Below the pieces are notes generated by a model that saw nothing but the letters and a program-made list of their open reading frames with translations, did not search any database and was not told the origin of the DNA. A program made the position numbers and the translations under genes. DNA of 64,000 nucleotides from positions 1 to 64,000 of the forward strand of contig JAKAWJ010000002.1 in the NCBI GenBank assembly GCA_021817005.1, written 5' to 3'. The stretch's first letter is position 1; the number at the start of each line of letters is the position of its first letter. Source of the stretch: an archaeon. Lineage in GTDB: Archaea; Thermoproteota; Thermoprotei_A; Marsarchaeales; Marsarchaeaceae. Below are positions 53,262 through 61,220 of the stretch, in pieces.

Positions 53262-54440
53262 ATCCGACCTGACCCTCCCCGGCCTCGCCGGCTACGAGCG
53301 CGTGGTGTACAGGGACGACGAAGTCTACGTGATCGACCACGACGGCTTCAAGATGACGTGGTACAGGGACCGGCCGCAGCAGTACTCGCCTATCCCGTAC
53401 GAGAAGCCGAACGTGTTCTTCGTGGTGGGGGGAGCACGCGACACCGGGAAATCCACTACGCTGGAGTTCCTCGCGGAGCGCTACCTGGAACACGGGGCGC
53501 GCGTGGTGGACCTCCAGGGGGAGGAGGACGGGGAAGGCCTCGCCTGGCTCCGGTCGCCCCACGCCTCAAAGAAGAAGGTGCTGCTGCTGAAGAGCCCCCG
53601 CGTCGAGGTCCACAGGTCGCCGTGCTCCGTCATAGACTACACCGACTTCTCACACCCCCTCCTGGAGGAATACGACATAATCGTCAACGCCACGCCCCTC
53701 TACACGTCTGTGCAGGAGGAGCTTGGCGCCGCACGCGAAGTGTTCGTGCGGATGAGCGCCAGGCTGTCGTGGAGCCGGGAGGCGGCGGCCGTGGTGAGGG
53801 AGGCGCAGGACCTGTTCACCTCCCGGGTGTACGCCTACGAAGGCCAGAAGGAGACCAAGGGCGTCGGCGTCTACATGGTGCGCAAGAGCCGCCACTTCGG
53901 CGTCGCCACCCTGCTCGACACCCTCAAGGAGACGAGCATCGACGCCGACATCAGGCAGCTCTCCGATTACGTGCTGTTCAAGGGGGTGGGCGTCTGGGGG
54001 CTCCCCGCCGCCTTCAAGTGGGTGTACGCATACGTCGACCCCCCCCCCCGTCCCTCGCCACGCTACCCAAGAACAGGTGCGTGGTCGTGCCTAGGAACAC
54101 GGCGCTCGGCTACGGCGCCGTTCCCTACGTCACCTGGCACAAGAAGGAGTCGGAGAACATCGTCGCCGCAGCCGGCATAGAGGTGGAGAAGCCCCCCGAG
54201 GACGGGTTCACGCCGCAGAAGGCGGCGGGGATCAACGCCGAGACCCACGTTGGCATAGTGGAGAGCTACGCCCTAGGTATGTCCATGGCCGCCACAGCCC
54301 TCAAATACGGCGTCTCAAGCGCCACCGTGAAGAGCCACGTTTGGAGGCACAACGACGCTGTCGCCAGGGAGACGCGCTGCGGGATATGCGCCGCCGAAGG
54401 CTCAGCCCTAGCCGGCGAAGCTGTGAACGTCAGGCGGTGA
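53245..54440 (+). pseudogene. Element gene C: P-loop ATPase with a C-terminal HTH-like region, frameshifted in an 11-C tract
   Basis: The N-terminal part has a Walker A loop in 'FFVVGGARDTGKSTTLEFLAERY' and a Walker-B-like 'EYDIIVNATP'. After the C tract at 54039-54049 the frame breaks; one more C would join it to 'TLPKNRCVVVPRN ... YVTWHKKESENIVAAAG'. The last 70 residues hold a helix-turn-helix ('ESYALGMSMAATALKYGVSSATVKSHV') and a 'CGIC' pair. Full length is about 398 residues. A role in packaging, transfer or replication of the element is inferred from the fold only. Confidence 0.7.
54039..54049 (+). repeat. Homopolymer tract of 11 C
   Basis: The tract lies within gene C and sets its frame. 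With 12 C (or 9) the gene is intact; with 11 it is broken. It may be a slippage-prone switch or an assembly error. Confidence 0.7.
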
Positions 54441-54531
54441 CCCAGGTGAAACGGCCCAGCAAACTCCAACCATGCAGCGTCTCCTCATGCGGTCAGGATT
54501 CTGGTGCAGGGATTCTAACCTTGAAGTCCAA

Positions 54532-54545
54532 GCGCCGGCGCGAGG
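54532..54545. repeat. Right attachment repeat (attR-like) inside the tRNA-Asn 3' end
   Basis: The 14 bp gcgccggcgcgagg cover the 3' acceptor strand and the start of the T-stem of tRNA-Asn, so the gene stayed intact after integration. Confidence 0.8.
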
Positions 54546-54628
54546 ATTCGAACCTCGGACCACTCGGTGTCTGCTCGTATCGCCTACGAGTAACAGCCGA
54601 GTGCTCTACCTAACTGAGCTACGCCGGC
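54533..54628 (-). tRNA. tRNA-Asn (GUU) with a 22-nt intron at 37/38
   Basis: On the minus strand: acceptor gccggcg/cgccggc, anticodon stem ctcgg/ccgag, anticodon GTT, T-arm cgagg-ttcgaat-cctcg, discriminator G. The 22-nt intron contains a perfect six-pair hairpin, ctcgta-ggcga-tacgag. This is the canonical intron site. The tRNA serves as attachment site for the element on its 3' side. Confidence 0.94.
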
Positions 54629-54724
54629 TGAAGCCCACCTGAGGCACTGAATTTATAAGAGTTTGCTGGACGGCCCTTTTCTGCTCGTCAGACTCCATGG
54701 TCTTCGGTACTTCTGGATTGCACT

Positions 54725-56065
54725 CTAGATGGCCTTTAACTGTTTCAACTTTTGAGGTAGATAGGTATTTGCTAGGAATGTGACACCAATTGCTTTGTTC
54801 TTGCTTGAAAAGGCTTCTAGCTCTGCCTTCCTACCTTTCCTCCGAAAGCACTCAATTTGGTGCCTGAAAAATCTCTCCTTGTATCGAGGGTCAACCTTGA
54901 GCTCCTCAACGCGCTTGTAATCGATGTCTCCCATGGCGAGGCTGGGTACATCATACTTTTCAATATCCGTCGCCCAGAAGCCCAACCATTTGGCAGAAGG
55001 TGTTGCTATGTCACGAATGTGCGCAGACTTTGCGGAACCACTGATAATGACAAGCGCAATGTGCATTCCCCAAGGGTCCGCATCAGTCAGGATATAAACG
55101 GGTAATCCCAATTCTTTGTTCAACCGCCTGATAAGAATCCGAGCTGCACGACTCGACTGGCCTCCTGTTTCAATCAGAATTGCGCCAAATTTTTCATGCA
55201 CCTTTTCGCGTATCATCTGAATGAATATTGCATGCTTCTCGATCACAAGAACCATCCGTGCATCGCTTGAGACAAAGTGAGCTTGGGCTAGCCCTGGGCC
55301 GACACTCACCCCATCCGGGTGCGACATGAGGTCAACGCGGTTCCCCTCAAACCCCCTCACGTTGTATTCTAGCACGATCTTACCAAAAGCTGTTCCCCTG
55401 TCATGGGGTATTACATTGAATGTCTCTCTCGGGATTCCGAGCACTGCCTCGAGGTCTTCTACTTGAGCATCGGTCTCCGCTTGCTCGCTTATTTCGAGAG
55501 ACTTCTCGTTAAGAGAAGTATAATAGAGATCCCTAAGCGTGGAGACTTGGTCATTCCTTAATAATTCATTGGCAACATAACCAGTCCAGAGGAGTTGCGT
55601 CAATCCCTTCGCCCCTCTTACATTGGTGAAGCCACGGCTAATCTTTCTAGAACCGAGCACGTATTGTTGAGACTCTTCGTCAAAAACTATGTTATCAGTG
55701 GACCTGCTCGGAATCTTTATGCTCGGGACCTCTATCGCGGCGATTTGGTTATAGATATTAGATCCCAGCCTACTCAGTGTCCTGATCGCGACCCGAGACA
55801 TCTCCGAGGGCTTCCAGCCGGAACCATTATTGCGCTCTGATTTCTGCCGTAATGAAACTGGGGAGGGCTGAGCCGCTCGGGGAGGACTTACGGACATACG
55901 ATGGTTCGTGGCTGCAGCTTGGGTCGGCTGTGACAGCTCTCTAGTCTGTTTTGTCTTAACGGTCCTCTTCCTGACCAGCTTAATAGCAGGAACACCTGAC
56001 TGCTTAACTCTCCGAGCTGTCTTACCTTTATGTTGTGATCCGCGAGCGGCGCTAAATCTCGTCAA
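54725..56065 (-). CDS. top6A: Type II DNA topoisomerase VI subunit A
   Basis: The DNA-cleaving subunit. The CAP domain carries the catalytic tyrosine in 'TLRDLYYTSLNEKS'. The TOPRIM domain shows 'ILIETGGQSSRAARIL' and the metal site 'VYILTDADPWGMHIA'. It is a Spo11 homologue. The protein is 446 residues, against about 365-390 for most archaeal Top6A: the first 80 or so residues are a basic, low-complexity extension ('KLVRKRTVKTKQTRELSQPTQAAATNH'). An alternative start at 'MSVSPPR' or 'MSRVAIR' would give the usual length. It lies 58 bp after top6B. Confidence 0.95.
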   Translation of the reverse strand: MTRFSAARGSQHKGKTARRVKQSGVPAIKLVRKRTVKTKQTRELSQPTQAAATNHRMSVSPPRAAQPSPVSLRQKSERNNGSGWKPSEMSRVAIRTLSRLGSNIYNQIAAIEVPSIKIPSRSTDNIVFDEESQQYVLGSRKISRGFTNVRGAKGLTQLLWTGYVANELLRNDQVSTLRDLYYTSLNEKSLEISEQAETDAQVEDLEAVLGIPRETFNVIPHDRGTAFGKIVLEYNVRGFEGNRVDLMSHPDGVSVGPGLAQAHFVSSDARMVLVIEKHAIFIQMIREKVHEKFGAILIETGGQSSRAARILIRRLNKELGLPVYILTDADPWGMHIALVIISGSAKSAHIRDIATPSAKWLGFWATDIEKYDVPSLAMGDIDYKRVEELKVDPRYKERFFRHQIECFRRKGRKAELEAFSSKNKAIGVTFLANTYLPQKLKQLKAI

Positions 56066-56123
56066 CTTATTGCGGGCTCCACCTGGATTGTCCCCTGTGT
56101 TTCTGGGCCTCGAGGCTCTTATG

Positions 56124-57716
56124 CTAGAGCGCGACTTCTTTCTCTTGCCCTTTGGCGACCCTTACACCACCCTGACCATTTTCTGGAGAGCCTGGCTCTC
56201 CCCCGTCGCGACCTACCAATTTCAGGAGGGTATCACTCTTGAGAACTGGCCTTCCGCTAAGAGCGGCACTATATTTGGATAAGAGATTTATGTATTCAAG
56301 CATCCGCTCCTTTCTCTGGTGTTCGTGAAGTTGATAGGTCTTCCTTGAGAGGTAAACTTTGAGCTGCCTTGCGCACTCCCTGAAAGCTAATCTTATCTCT
56401 CTTCGAACTTCCTCACGGTCGGCAACATATTCCTTTCCAGCCGTTTTAAATGGAACCTTCGAAGCGACAACATGGGTAAGGAAAATGAGAGGGTCGTTCT
56501 TGGGATCGAGCGAGTAGTTGCGCCAATCCACGTCTTCCAGAATGACCTTCATCGCCACGTCGTTTGAAGAATCATAAATAAGGGGGATCTTATTGGCAAA
56601 TCTTAACAACCTCGCCTCATCTTGACCAGTTGCAGGAGGGATACTCCCGCCGTAGGCTATTGCTGCCTCAATCACAAACGCAAAACCTTCGTAAGCTGAC
56701 GGCGGGCGCGTTTCGACCACTATGTACTCAGGGGAATATTCTGCCTGCAATCCAGTCCTTATCGTTTCTGGACCGAGAGGCGATAGTGAAGAGCCGTCGG
56801 GGGGAAGAAATCTGTATGAGCGAAACCCTTCAGCTATCCTTTTTATCTCAGGTTCTCCCAATCGTTTCACTTGTAAGCTGGGATCTAGTCCCAGATACTC
56901 GGCGAACTTTTGTGAAGTGTCTACACCCACTCTAGAAAACTTCATGAGGAATTTATTAAGTGGGGTCCCTCTTTTTGATGACTCTATCATTTCCTTGATC
57001 TTTACAATGTCGACGCCGTACGGATGAGGTGGCGCCTCTTTGGGGGGTTTCGGTTGCTGCTCCGTCAACGCCGGGGCAAAGAAGAAGAAACCTTCGGGGT
57101 CAGAATAAACTATGGTTGAGTAGGGAAGGGCTATCCGACTCATGCGGAGGTATTTCAGGATTCTGCTACGGGCGGAGACCATATCTCCCTTAAATCGCAG
57201 CCGAATTGAAGTCCCGTGAAAGCTACCCGGGTTTCGTTCATCCTCTCGCCTTACGATTACAGGTTCGTTTTCTGATACGTCTATATTGAGGAGCATGTGG
57301 GCTATATCCTTGCCAACGCTCGTACGAACATCGACTGGTTCCCCAGTCGTAAGCTGGCCGTAGAGAATTGCCATCTTTCCGCCCAATCCGAAAGTCCCAC
57401 GATTCTGTTTTACATAGTATTTGGAGCCGAAGAATACTCTTCCAAAGGCGTCCGCCATATGACGGCGGGGGACACCGATCCCATTATCCGCAACCAAGAT
57501 CTCCATATCGTCGCCAAGTAACGTCTTGATGGAGATGTAAAGAACGGGAGGAATGCCGTAAACATCGCACGCGTCTAACGAATTTTCTATGAGTTCGCGA
57601 ACTACAGTATATGCAGCCCTGCTGGCGTTGTCAAACCCAGCCATGGAGCGGTTATTGTAGAAGAACTCGGCCGGGCTCAGTTGTTTGAACTTGGAGGCCG
57701 CGGCTGTTTGACTCAT
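56124..57716 (-). CDS. top6B: Type II DNA topoisomerase VI subunit B
   Basis: The ATPase subunit has the GHKL motifs 'VRELIENSLDACDVYG', 'VADNGIGVPRRHMADAFG' and 'RGTFGLGGKMAILYGQ', then a transducer domain. It drives strand passage with ATP. The 530-residue length is typical. Its 5' end overlaps the KH gene by 4 bp and top6A follows, so KH-top6B-top6A form one operon, an order common in archaea. Confidence 0.96.
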   Translation of the reverse strand: MSQTAAASKFKQLSPAEFFYNNRSMAGFDNASRAAYTVVRELIENSLDACDVYGIPPVLYISIKTLLGDDMEILVADNGIGVPRRHMADAFGRVFFGSKYYVKQNRGTFGLGGKMAILYGQLTTGEPVDVRTSVGKDIAHMLLNIDVSENEPVIVRREDERNPGSFHGTSIRLRFKGDMVSARSRILKYLRMSRIALPYSTIVYSDPEGFFFFAPALTEQQPKPPKEAPPHPYGVDIVKIKEMIESSKRGTPLNKFLMKFSRVGVDTSQKFAEYLGLDPSLQVKRLGEPEIKRIAEGFRSYRFLPPDGSSLSPLGPETIRTGLQAEYSPEYIVVETRPPSAYEGFAFVIEAAIAYGGSIPPATGQDEARLLRFANKIPLIYDSSNDVAMKVILEDVDWRNYSLDPKNDPLIFLTHVVASKVPFKTAGKEYVADREEVRREIRLAFRECARQLKVYLSRKTYQLHEHQRKERMLEYINLLSKYSAALSGRPVLKSDTLLKLVGRDGGEPGSPENGQGGVRVAKGQEKEVAL

Positions 57717-58294
57717 CGCATCCTTTCCCCTTCCTTTCTTTTAATTGCCTCGAAACGCTTTGCCATACCGGTTACCACAGAGCTCTGAGGCTTGCCCTTT
57801 ATAATTTCCTCAATCGCTCTTCTAGCTATCTCCACACCTTCGTAATTACCAACGATTGCTACCGCAGAGTCAGAAAAGAGAAGCTTCGTGGCCGAGAGCT
57901 CTTCAATTTTCTTCTTTGTAGAACCTGAAGTACCAATCAGTCTTCCCATCGTAGAGTAAACACGTGCCTTCCCCTCCTCGCCCACCGTAACCTCTGAGTA
58001 GTACTCGTCCTTTTCCAAATACTCGGCAAGTAGTCTCCTATCGGCACCAAAGTGGGCCAGTCTCAAAACATCCCCGACCCTAACGAAGAGTTCCTGGGGT
58101 GCTCGGACTCGCAAGCTTGTTTGGCCATCGACTTCGACAACCGCGCCTGCCCTCTCAAGCGCGGCCCTTACGGAAGAAATATAGCGACCAGTAGCACTAA
58201 TTCCGAATGTACCGGTACACCAACCCTTCGCAACTGGCGCACTCTTTGCTATTACTTCCTTCACTCCCCTCCTCCCCCCCTCAAACTCTGTCAC
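57713..58294 (-). CDS. KH-domain RNA-binding protein (Dim2/Krr1-like)
   Basis: The 193-residue protein has a C-terminal KH domain with 'GRLIGTSGSTKKKIEELSATKLLFSDSAVAIVGNYEGVEIARRAIEEII'. Its N-terminal half is a degenerate first KH-like domain without a clear GxxG loop. In archaea this gene usually sits between aIF1A and top6B, often with a RIO kinase; here no RIO gene is present. The eukaryotic homologue Dim2/Pno1 works in 18S rRNA 3' maturation. A later start is possible, since the first 25 residues are not conserved. Confidence 0.87.
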   Translation of the reverse strand: MTEFEGGRRGVKEVIAKSAPVAKGWCTGTFGISATGRYISSVRAALERAGAVVEVDGQTSLRVRAPQELFVRVGDVLRLAHFGADRRLLAEYLEKDEYYSEVTVGEEGKARVYSTMGRLIGTSGSTKKKIEELSATKLLFSDSAVAIVGNYEGVEIARRAIEEIIKGKPQSSVVTGMAKRFEAIKRKEGERMR

Positions 58295-58420
58295 ATCAGA
58301 AGCCTAGCAGTTCTCTGAACTCAGATGAAGCTCATAAGCTTTGAGGGAAGGGTGCGCCCTGACACACCGGACGGTAGATGTCCTGTATTGCGTCCCTAGA
58401 GCCATCTATTAGAAGCCATC

Positions 58421-58717
58421 CTATGCTGGCAACGAAATTCCTTCCGCCTTGAGCTTTTTTACCTCATCCTTCACGTATCTATAGACTATGTCGCCGCGGC
58501 TATCTGCCTGAAAATCCCATGGGGACACAATCACAATATCTCCTTCTCTGAGCCATACCTTTTTTTTCATTCTTCCTGGGATCCTACAAACCCGAATTTT
58601 TTCATCCGCGCACTTCACTCGAACTCGGTCGTAACCGACAAGCTGAGATACTATGCCTAGTATTTCCCATTGTTCGGGTCTACGTACATCACCAGACGGG
58701 CCTTGCTGAGCTGACAT
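58421..58717 (-). CDS. Translation initiation factor aIF1A
   Basis: The 98-residue S1/OB-fold protein shows 'EQWEILGIVSQLVGYDRVRVKCADEKIRVCRIPGRMKKKVWLREGDIVIVSPWDF', the aIF1A core. It binds the A-site region of the small subunit during initiation. A 126-bp gap separates it from the downstream KH gene. It probably starts a transcript unit with KH, top6B and top6A. Confidence 0.96.
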   Translation of the reverse strand: MSAQQGPSGDVRRPEQWEILGIVSQLVGYDRVRVKCADEKIRVCRIPGRMKKKVWLREGDIVIVSPWDFQADSRGDIVYRYVKDEVKKLKAEGISLPA

Positions 58718-58900
58718 TCATATATGAATTAGTGGGCTTGCTATATTAACGTAACCTTATCTCGACCGCTCTCGCCAAGACGTAACGCGAGCCGTCCAAT
58801 CGCAAAGGGTTACCAGCTGTATCCCTTTACAATCCTCGTTCCGTAAATTCTAAAGCGTCTATTTCTGACTGATTCGAGCCGCACCTCTGTTATTGTCGCT

Positions 58901-59710
58901 TTAATTGGGGGGGAGGGGGGAAGCGCCTTGACGCGATGGCGGGTGAGGCTTGTGCAGAATGGACCCTTTTTGCACGAGAACCTCAAGTTGTCCTCGCCTA
59001 TAGAGCTCAAGCGCTTTAATCTTGGGTATTTCGGAAATCTGGGAGTTTGACTTCGAACTATAAGTAAGGCTGTGGCTCTGGACCCTGACAACCTCGTGTA
59101 AATCTCCACCATATCGGAAAATCGTACCCTCCGCAAACGGAAAAATCTTGAATGAGACCGTGTTCTTGTATATTCTGCGCCTGTCCCTCTTTTCACCCAC
59201 AAGTTTGGAAGACAGAGTCTCCTTCGCGGCGAATTCATTATTTAGCCTGTCAAGAACTGCCACCATGCTTTTTCTGGTCGAAAACAGCAAGTCTAAGCCC
59301 TCCCTTTTTGGAACGAATTCGTAAACGAAGTTTTGATCCCGTTCGGCTTTTAGTGCATTTTCGGCTATTGAGCTCACAAACATTACCTCACGCGGTTGCA
59401 TTACCCTTCCTTCTATTCGAACTTTCAGCTCAAAAAGATATGACTTGTTTTTCCTGATGATGCAGTTAGGGCAAACCTGACTGACTTCAGTCCCTATGCC
59501 CTGATGTGACCCAAAGGATGGTTGTAGCAGGGCCTCTGGCGGTCGTATCCATCTTCTCCGTACAAACTTGGACCCACACAATGGACACAACTTGTAGTTT
59601 TCGACTTCCGGTTCGGCGAAAGGCTTGGAGGTGGCAAAACAAGCCATACATAGGTTTCTGGTGTGATGGTTTGGTTGAATCCACTTTCCACACTGCGGGC
59701 AACGTATCAG
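58901..59710 (-). CDS. nmd3: NMD3 ribosome-export/60S maturation factor, probable CTG start
   Basis: NMD3 binds the large ribosomal subunit. The N-terminal zinc finger reads 'MIRCPQCGKWIQPN ... RNLCMACFATS' followed by 'LCPLCGSKFVRRRW' and 'VCPNCIIR'. The usual start (59647) would remove the first two cysteine pairs. Upstream, the frame has no ATG, GTG or TTG before a stop; CTG 59710 overlaps the DUF424 stop as CTGA. The frame ends at 58901 in a G7-A-G6 tract (58917-58930). The next frame continues for about 30 residues to 58810, so the tail may be frameshifted. Confidence 0.88.
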   Translation of the reverse strand: MIRCPQCGKWIQPNHHTRNLCMACFATSKPFAEPEVENYKLCPLCGSKFVRRRWIRPPEALLQPSFGSHQGIGTEVSQVCPNCIIRKNKSYLFELKVRIEGRVMQPREVMFVSSIAENALKAERDQNFVYEFVPKREGLDLLFSTRKSMVAVLDRLNNEFAAKETLSSKLVGEKRDRRRIYKNTVSFKIFPFAEGTIFRYGGDLHEVVRVQSHSLTYSSKSNSQISEIPKIKALELYRRGQLEVLVQKGSILHKPHPPSRQGASPLPPN

Positions 59711-59997
59711 ACTCTATACACCTCCGCGTAGCTTACTCCGCCGATTGACGTGACGGCGTCTTTATCCACCAGTCCACGTGCAACGGCTGCCTTAACCACG
59801 CGCGAGCCAAGGAGCGTTACCAAATCGCCTCGCCGTGCAGCCACCATGGCCGACTCAAGCTGCACGGGTTCTCCCTGATAGTACGCTGGGTCTACAAAGT
59901 AACCGTCCGATAGCCTTTTCCCCACAAGCTCTTCTTCGCAGATAACAACCAGCAGTCTGCCTTGAATAGTCCGCTCGTTCACAAGCAGACCTTTCAT
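59707..59997 (-). CDS. DUF424 family protein
   Basis: From ATG 59997 the protein reads 'MKGLLVNERTIQGRLLVVICEEELVGK', then 'GYFVDPAYYQGEP' and 'ARRGDLVTLLGSRVVKAAVARGL', matching the archaeal DUF424 family, usually next to aIF2-beta and NMD3. The ATG overlaps the aIF2-beta stop as ATGA, a tight translational coupling. The frame extends to 60039 but those codons lie inside aIF2-beta. Function unknown; a translation-linked role is inferred from context. Confidence 0.88.
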   Translation of the reverse strand: MKGLLVNERTIQGRLLVVICEEELVGKRLSDGYFVDPAYYQGEPVQLESAMVAARRGDLVTLLGSRVVKAAVARGLVDKDAVTSIGGVSYAEVYRV

Positions 59998-60425
59998 TGG
60001 GCAGTCCTTACCGGTGACTCTGCCCCGCATGCTTCGCAAACCATGTATACAACCCTCGCCTTCTTTACGAGCTTAGTATCTGGCCTGCCACACGTAGGGC
60101 ATTTCACATAAAACGCCACGTACCGTTCCAAGAGAGGCTCGATTTGGGTGTCGCTGAAGTGCCCCTGCAAATTCAGTCTCCCGTCTTTATCCACATAGCC
60201 AGCCGTGGCCAAATGCCTCACTATAAACTTCATTACGTGATTAGGGTCTCGGCGAAACAACTCGCACGTCTCCCTGTAATTGGTATAAATAGACTTATCT
60301 CCCTCATATCTGAGAGCCGGTTTGGGTATTGAGAACCATTCCCCTGTCGCCCCTGTCTGGGGAATTTCCTTGTATAGTTTATCAAGAAGCCTGTAGTACT
60401 CCCCATCTTCAGGTTGCGAAATCAC
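59994..60425 (-). CDS. Translation initiation factor aIF2 subunit beta
   Basis: The 143-residue protein has the alpha/beta core ('NYRETCELFRRDPNHVMKFIVRHLATAGYVDKDGRLNLQG') and a C-terminal zinc ribbon ('YVKCPTCGRPDTKLVKKARVVYMVCEACGAESPV'). It is part of the aIF2 complex that delivers initiator tRNA. aIF2beta-DUF424-NMD3 overlap each other in a row, so they form one operon. Confidence 0.96.
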   Translation of the reverse strand: MISQPEDGEYYRLLDKLYKEIPQTGATGEWFSIPKPALRYEGDKSIYTNYRETCELFRRDPNHVMKFIVRHLATAGYVDKDGRLNLQGHFSDTQIEPLLERYVAFYVKCPTCGRPDTKLVKKARVVYMVCEACGAESPVRTAQ

Positions 60426-60584
60426 ATCGCTACTCTCGTTTTAGCGTTTATTAAGGATGAGCTTGGGCGGAGGGATAAGGTAATGACATTTTGGGGAAAT
60501 AAAATCACCTGAAATTTTCTCCGTTTGACAAGACGCTTGCCAGATTCATCTCCCATGCCGTTTATACTTGAATCCAAAGTTTGA

Positions 60585-60668
60585 TGCGGGGAGTGGGATT
60601 TGAACCCACGCAGCTCTACGCATTGGCGCCTCAGGCCAACCCCTTTGGCCATGCTCGGGCATCCCCGC
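60585..60668 (-). tRNA. tRNA-Leu (GAG)
   Basis: On the minus strand: acceptor gcgggga/tccccgc, long variable arm typical of type II tRNAs, anticodon stem ttggc/gccaa with loop CTGAGGC (anticodon GAG), T-arm gtggg-ttcaaat-cccac, discriminator A. No intron. Confidence 0.95.
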
Positions 60669-60815
60669 AGTGCAGAAGGTCAAAGTGATAGTCTTCGACC
60701 TGCGAACACTTTTCCATCTAACTAATTGGTTTTCCGGTCAACTCCAGAGCTAGCAACGGAACGACCGAGCTAACCATAAATACCAAGAGTTAGAAGTAAT
60801 GTTGCGGCAATTTTC

Positions 60816-61220
60816 TTGGCAAGACTCCACGAACACAATGGGCTGGTATTGGTTGGACATAGACGTAGAGTCCTCACACCAATTGAAATTCGGATGCTTG
60901 TTTCTGAAATGTTCGATAACTACCCCGGCACGTATATTCTGTTTCAAGAGGCGAATCTTTTCTTTACAAAAAAGGGCTTTCAGGAAGATGAGGCGAACCT
61001 GATTCTAGTGTTTGCAGAAGAACACGGCCTCTTGAAGAGTGGATGCGCCGACCTAGCTGCATATGCAGAACGACTGAAACGGATCGGAAAATATGCGGAG
61101 CAGATAAAGTGGTTAGCGAAGCTTGGTTATGAGGAGGAGCATGGCTTCGTTGAAGTGTATGCCCAAATTCCAGAGATGGAGAGCTGGAAGGGTGCACTCG
61201 CAAATCGATCGTTGGAATAG
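60816..61220 (+). CDS. Hypothetical 134-residue protein
   Basis: The frame begins 'MARLHEHNGLVLVGHRRRVLTPIEIRMLVSEMF' and is alpha-rich thereafter ('EDEANLILVFAEEHGLLKSG', 'AERLKRIGKYAEQIKWLAKLGY'). Codon use is host-like. A TATA-like ccataaatac lies near 60774-60784. I do not recognise the family, and the true start is uncertain. Confidence 0.6.
   Translation: MARLHEHNGLVLVGHRRRVLTPIEIRMLVSEMFDNYPGTYILFQEANLFFTKKGFQEDEANLILVFAEEHGLLKSGCADLAAYAERLKRIGKYAEQIKWLAKLGYEEEHGFVEVYAQIPEMESWKGALANRSLE

Larger units (their letters stand above)
48594..54545. mobile_element. Integrated element in the 3' end of tRNA-Asn, partly decayed
   Basis: The 6-kb island is bounded by the 14-bp repeat gcgccggcgcgagg at 48594-48607 and 54532-54545, the latter lying in the 3' end of tRNA-Asn(GUU). 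The integrase N-terminus begins 46 bp inside the left repeat. The two arms (48650-48950 and 52150-54440) are GC-rich with a C/G-biased third codon position. The centre (49850-51800) is AT-rich, unlike both the arms and the host. Two genes are truncated and three are frameshifted, so the element looks inactive or badly assembled. Confidence 0.85.

Noticed and set aside
53358-54040. Long alternative frame in the GC-rich element arm (Arg/Gly/Pro rich)
   Set aside because: It is a shadow frame of high-GC coding sequence. Only its end after 54050 is real, as the frameshifted tail of gene C.
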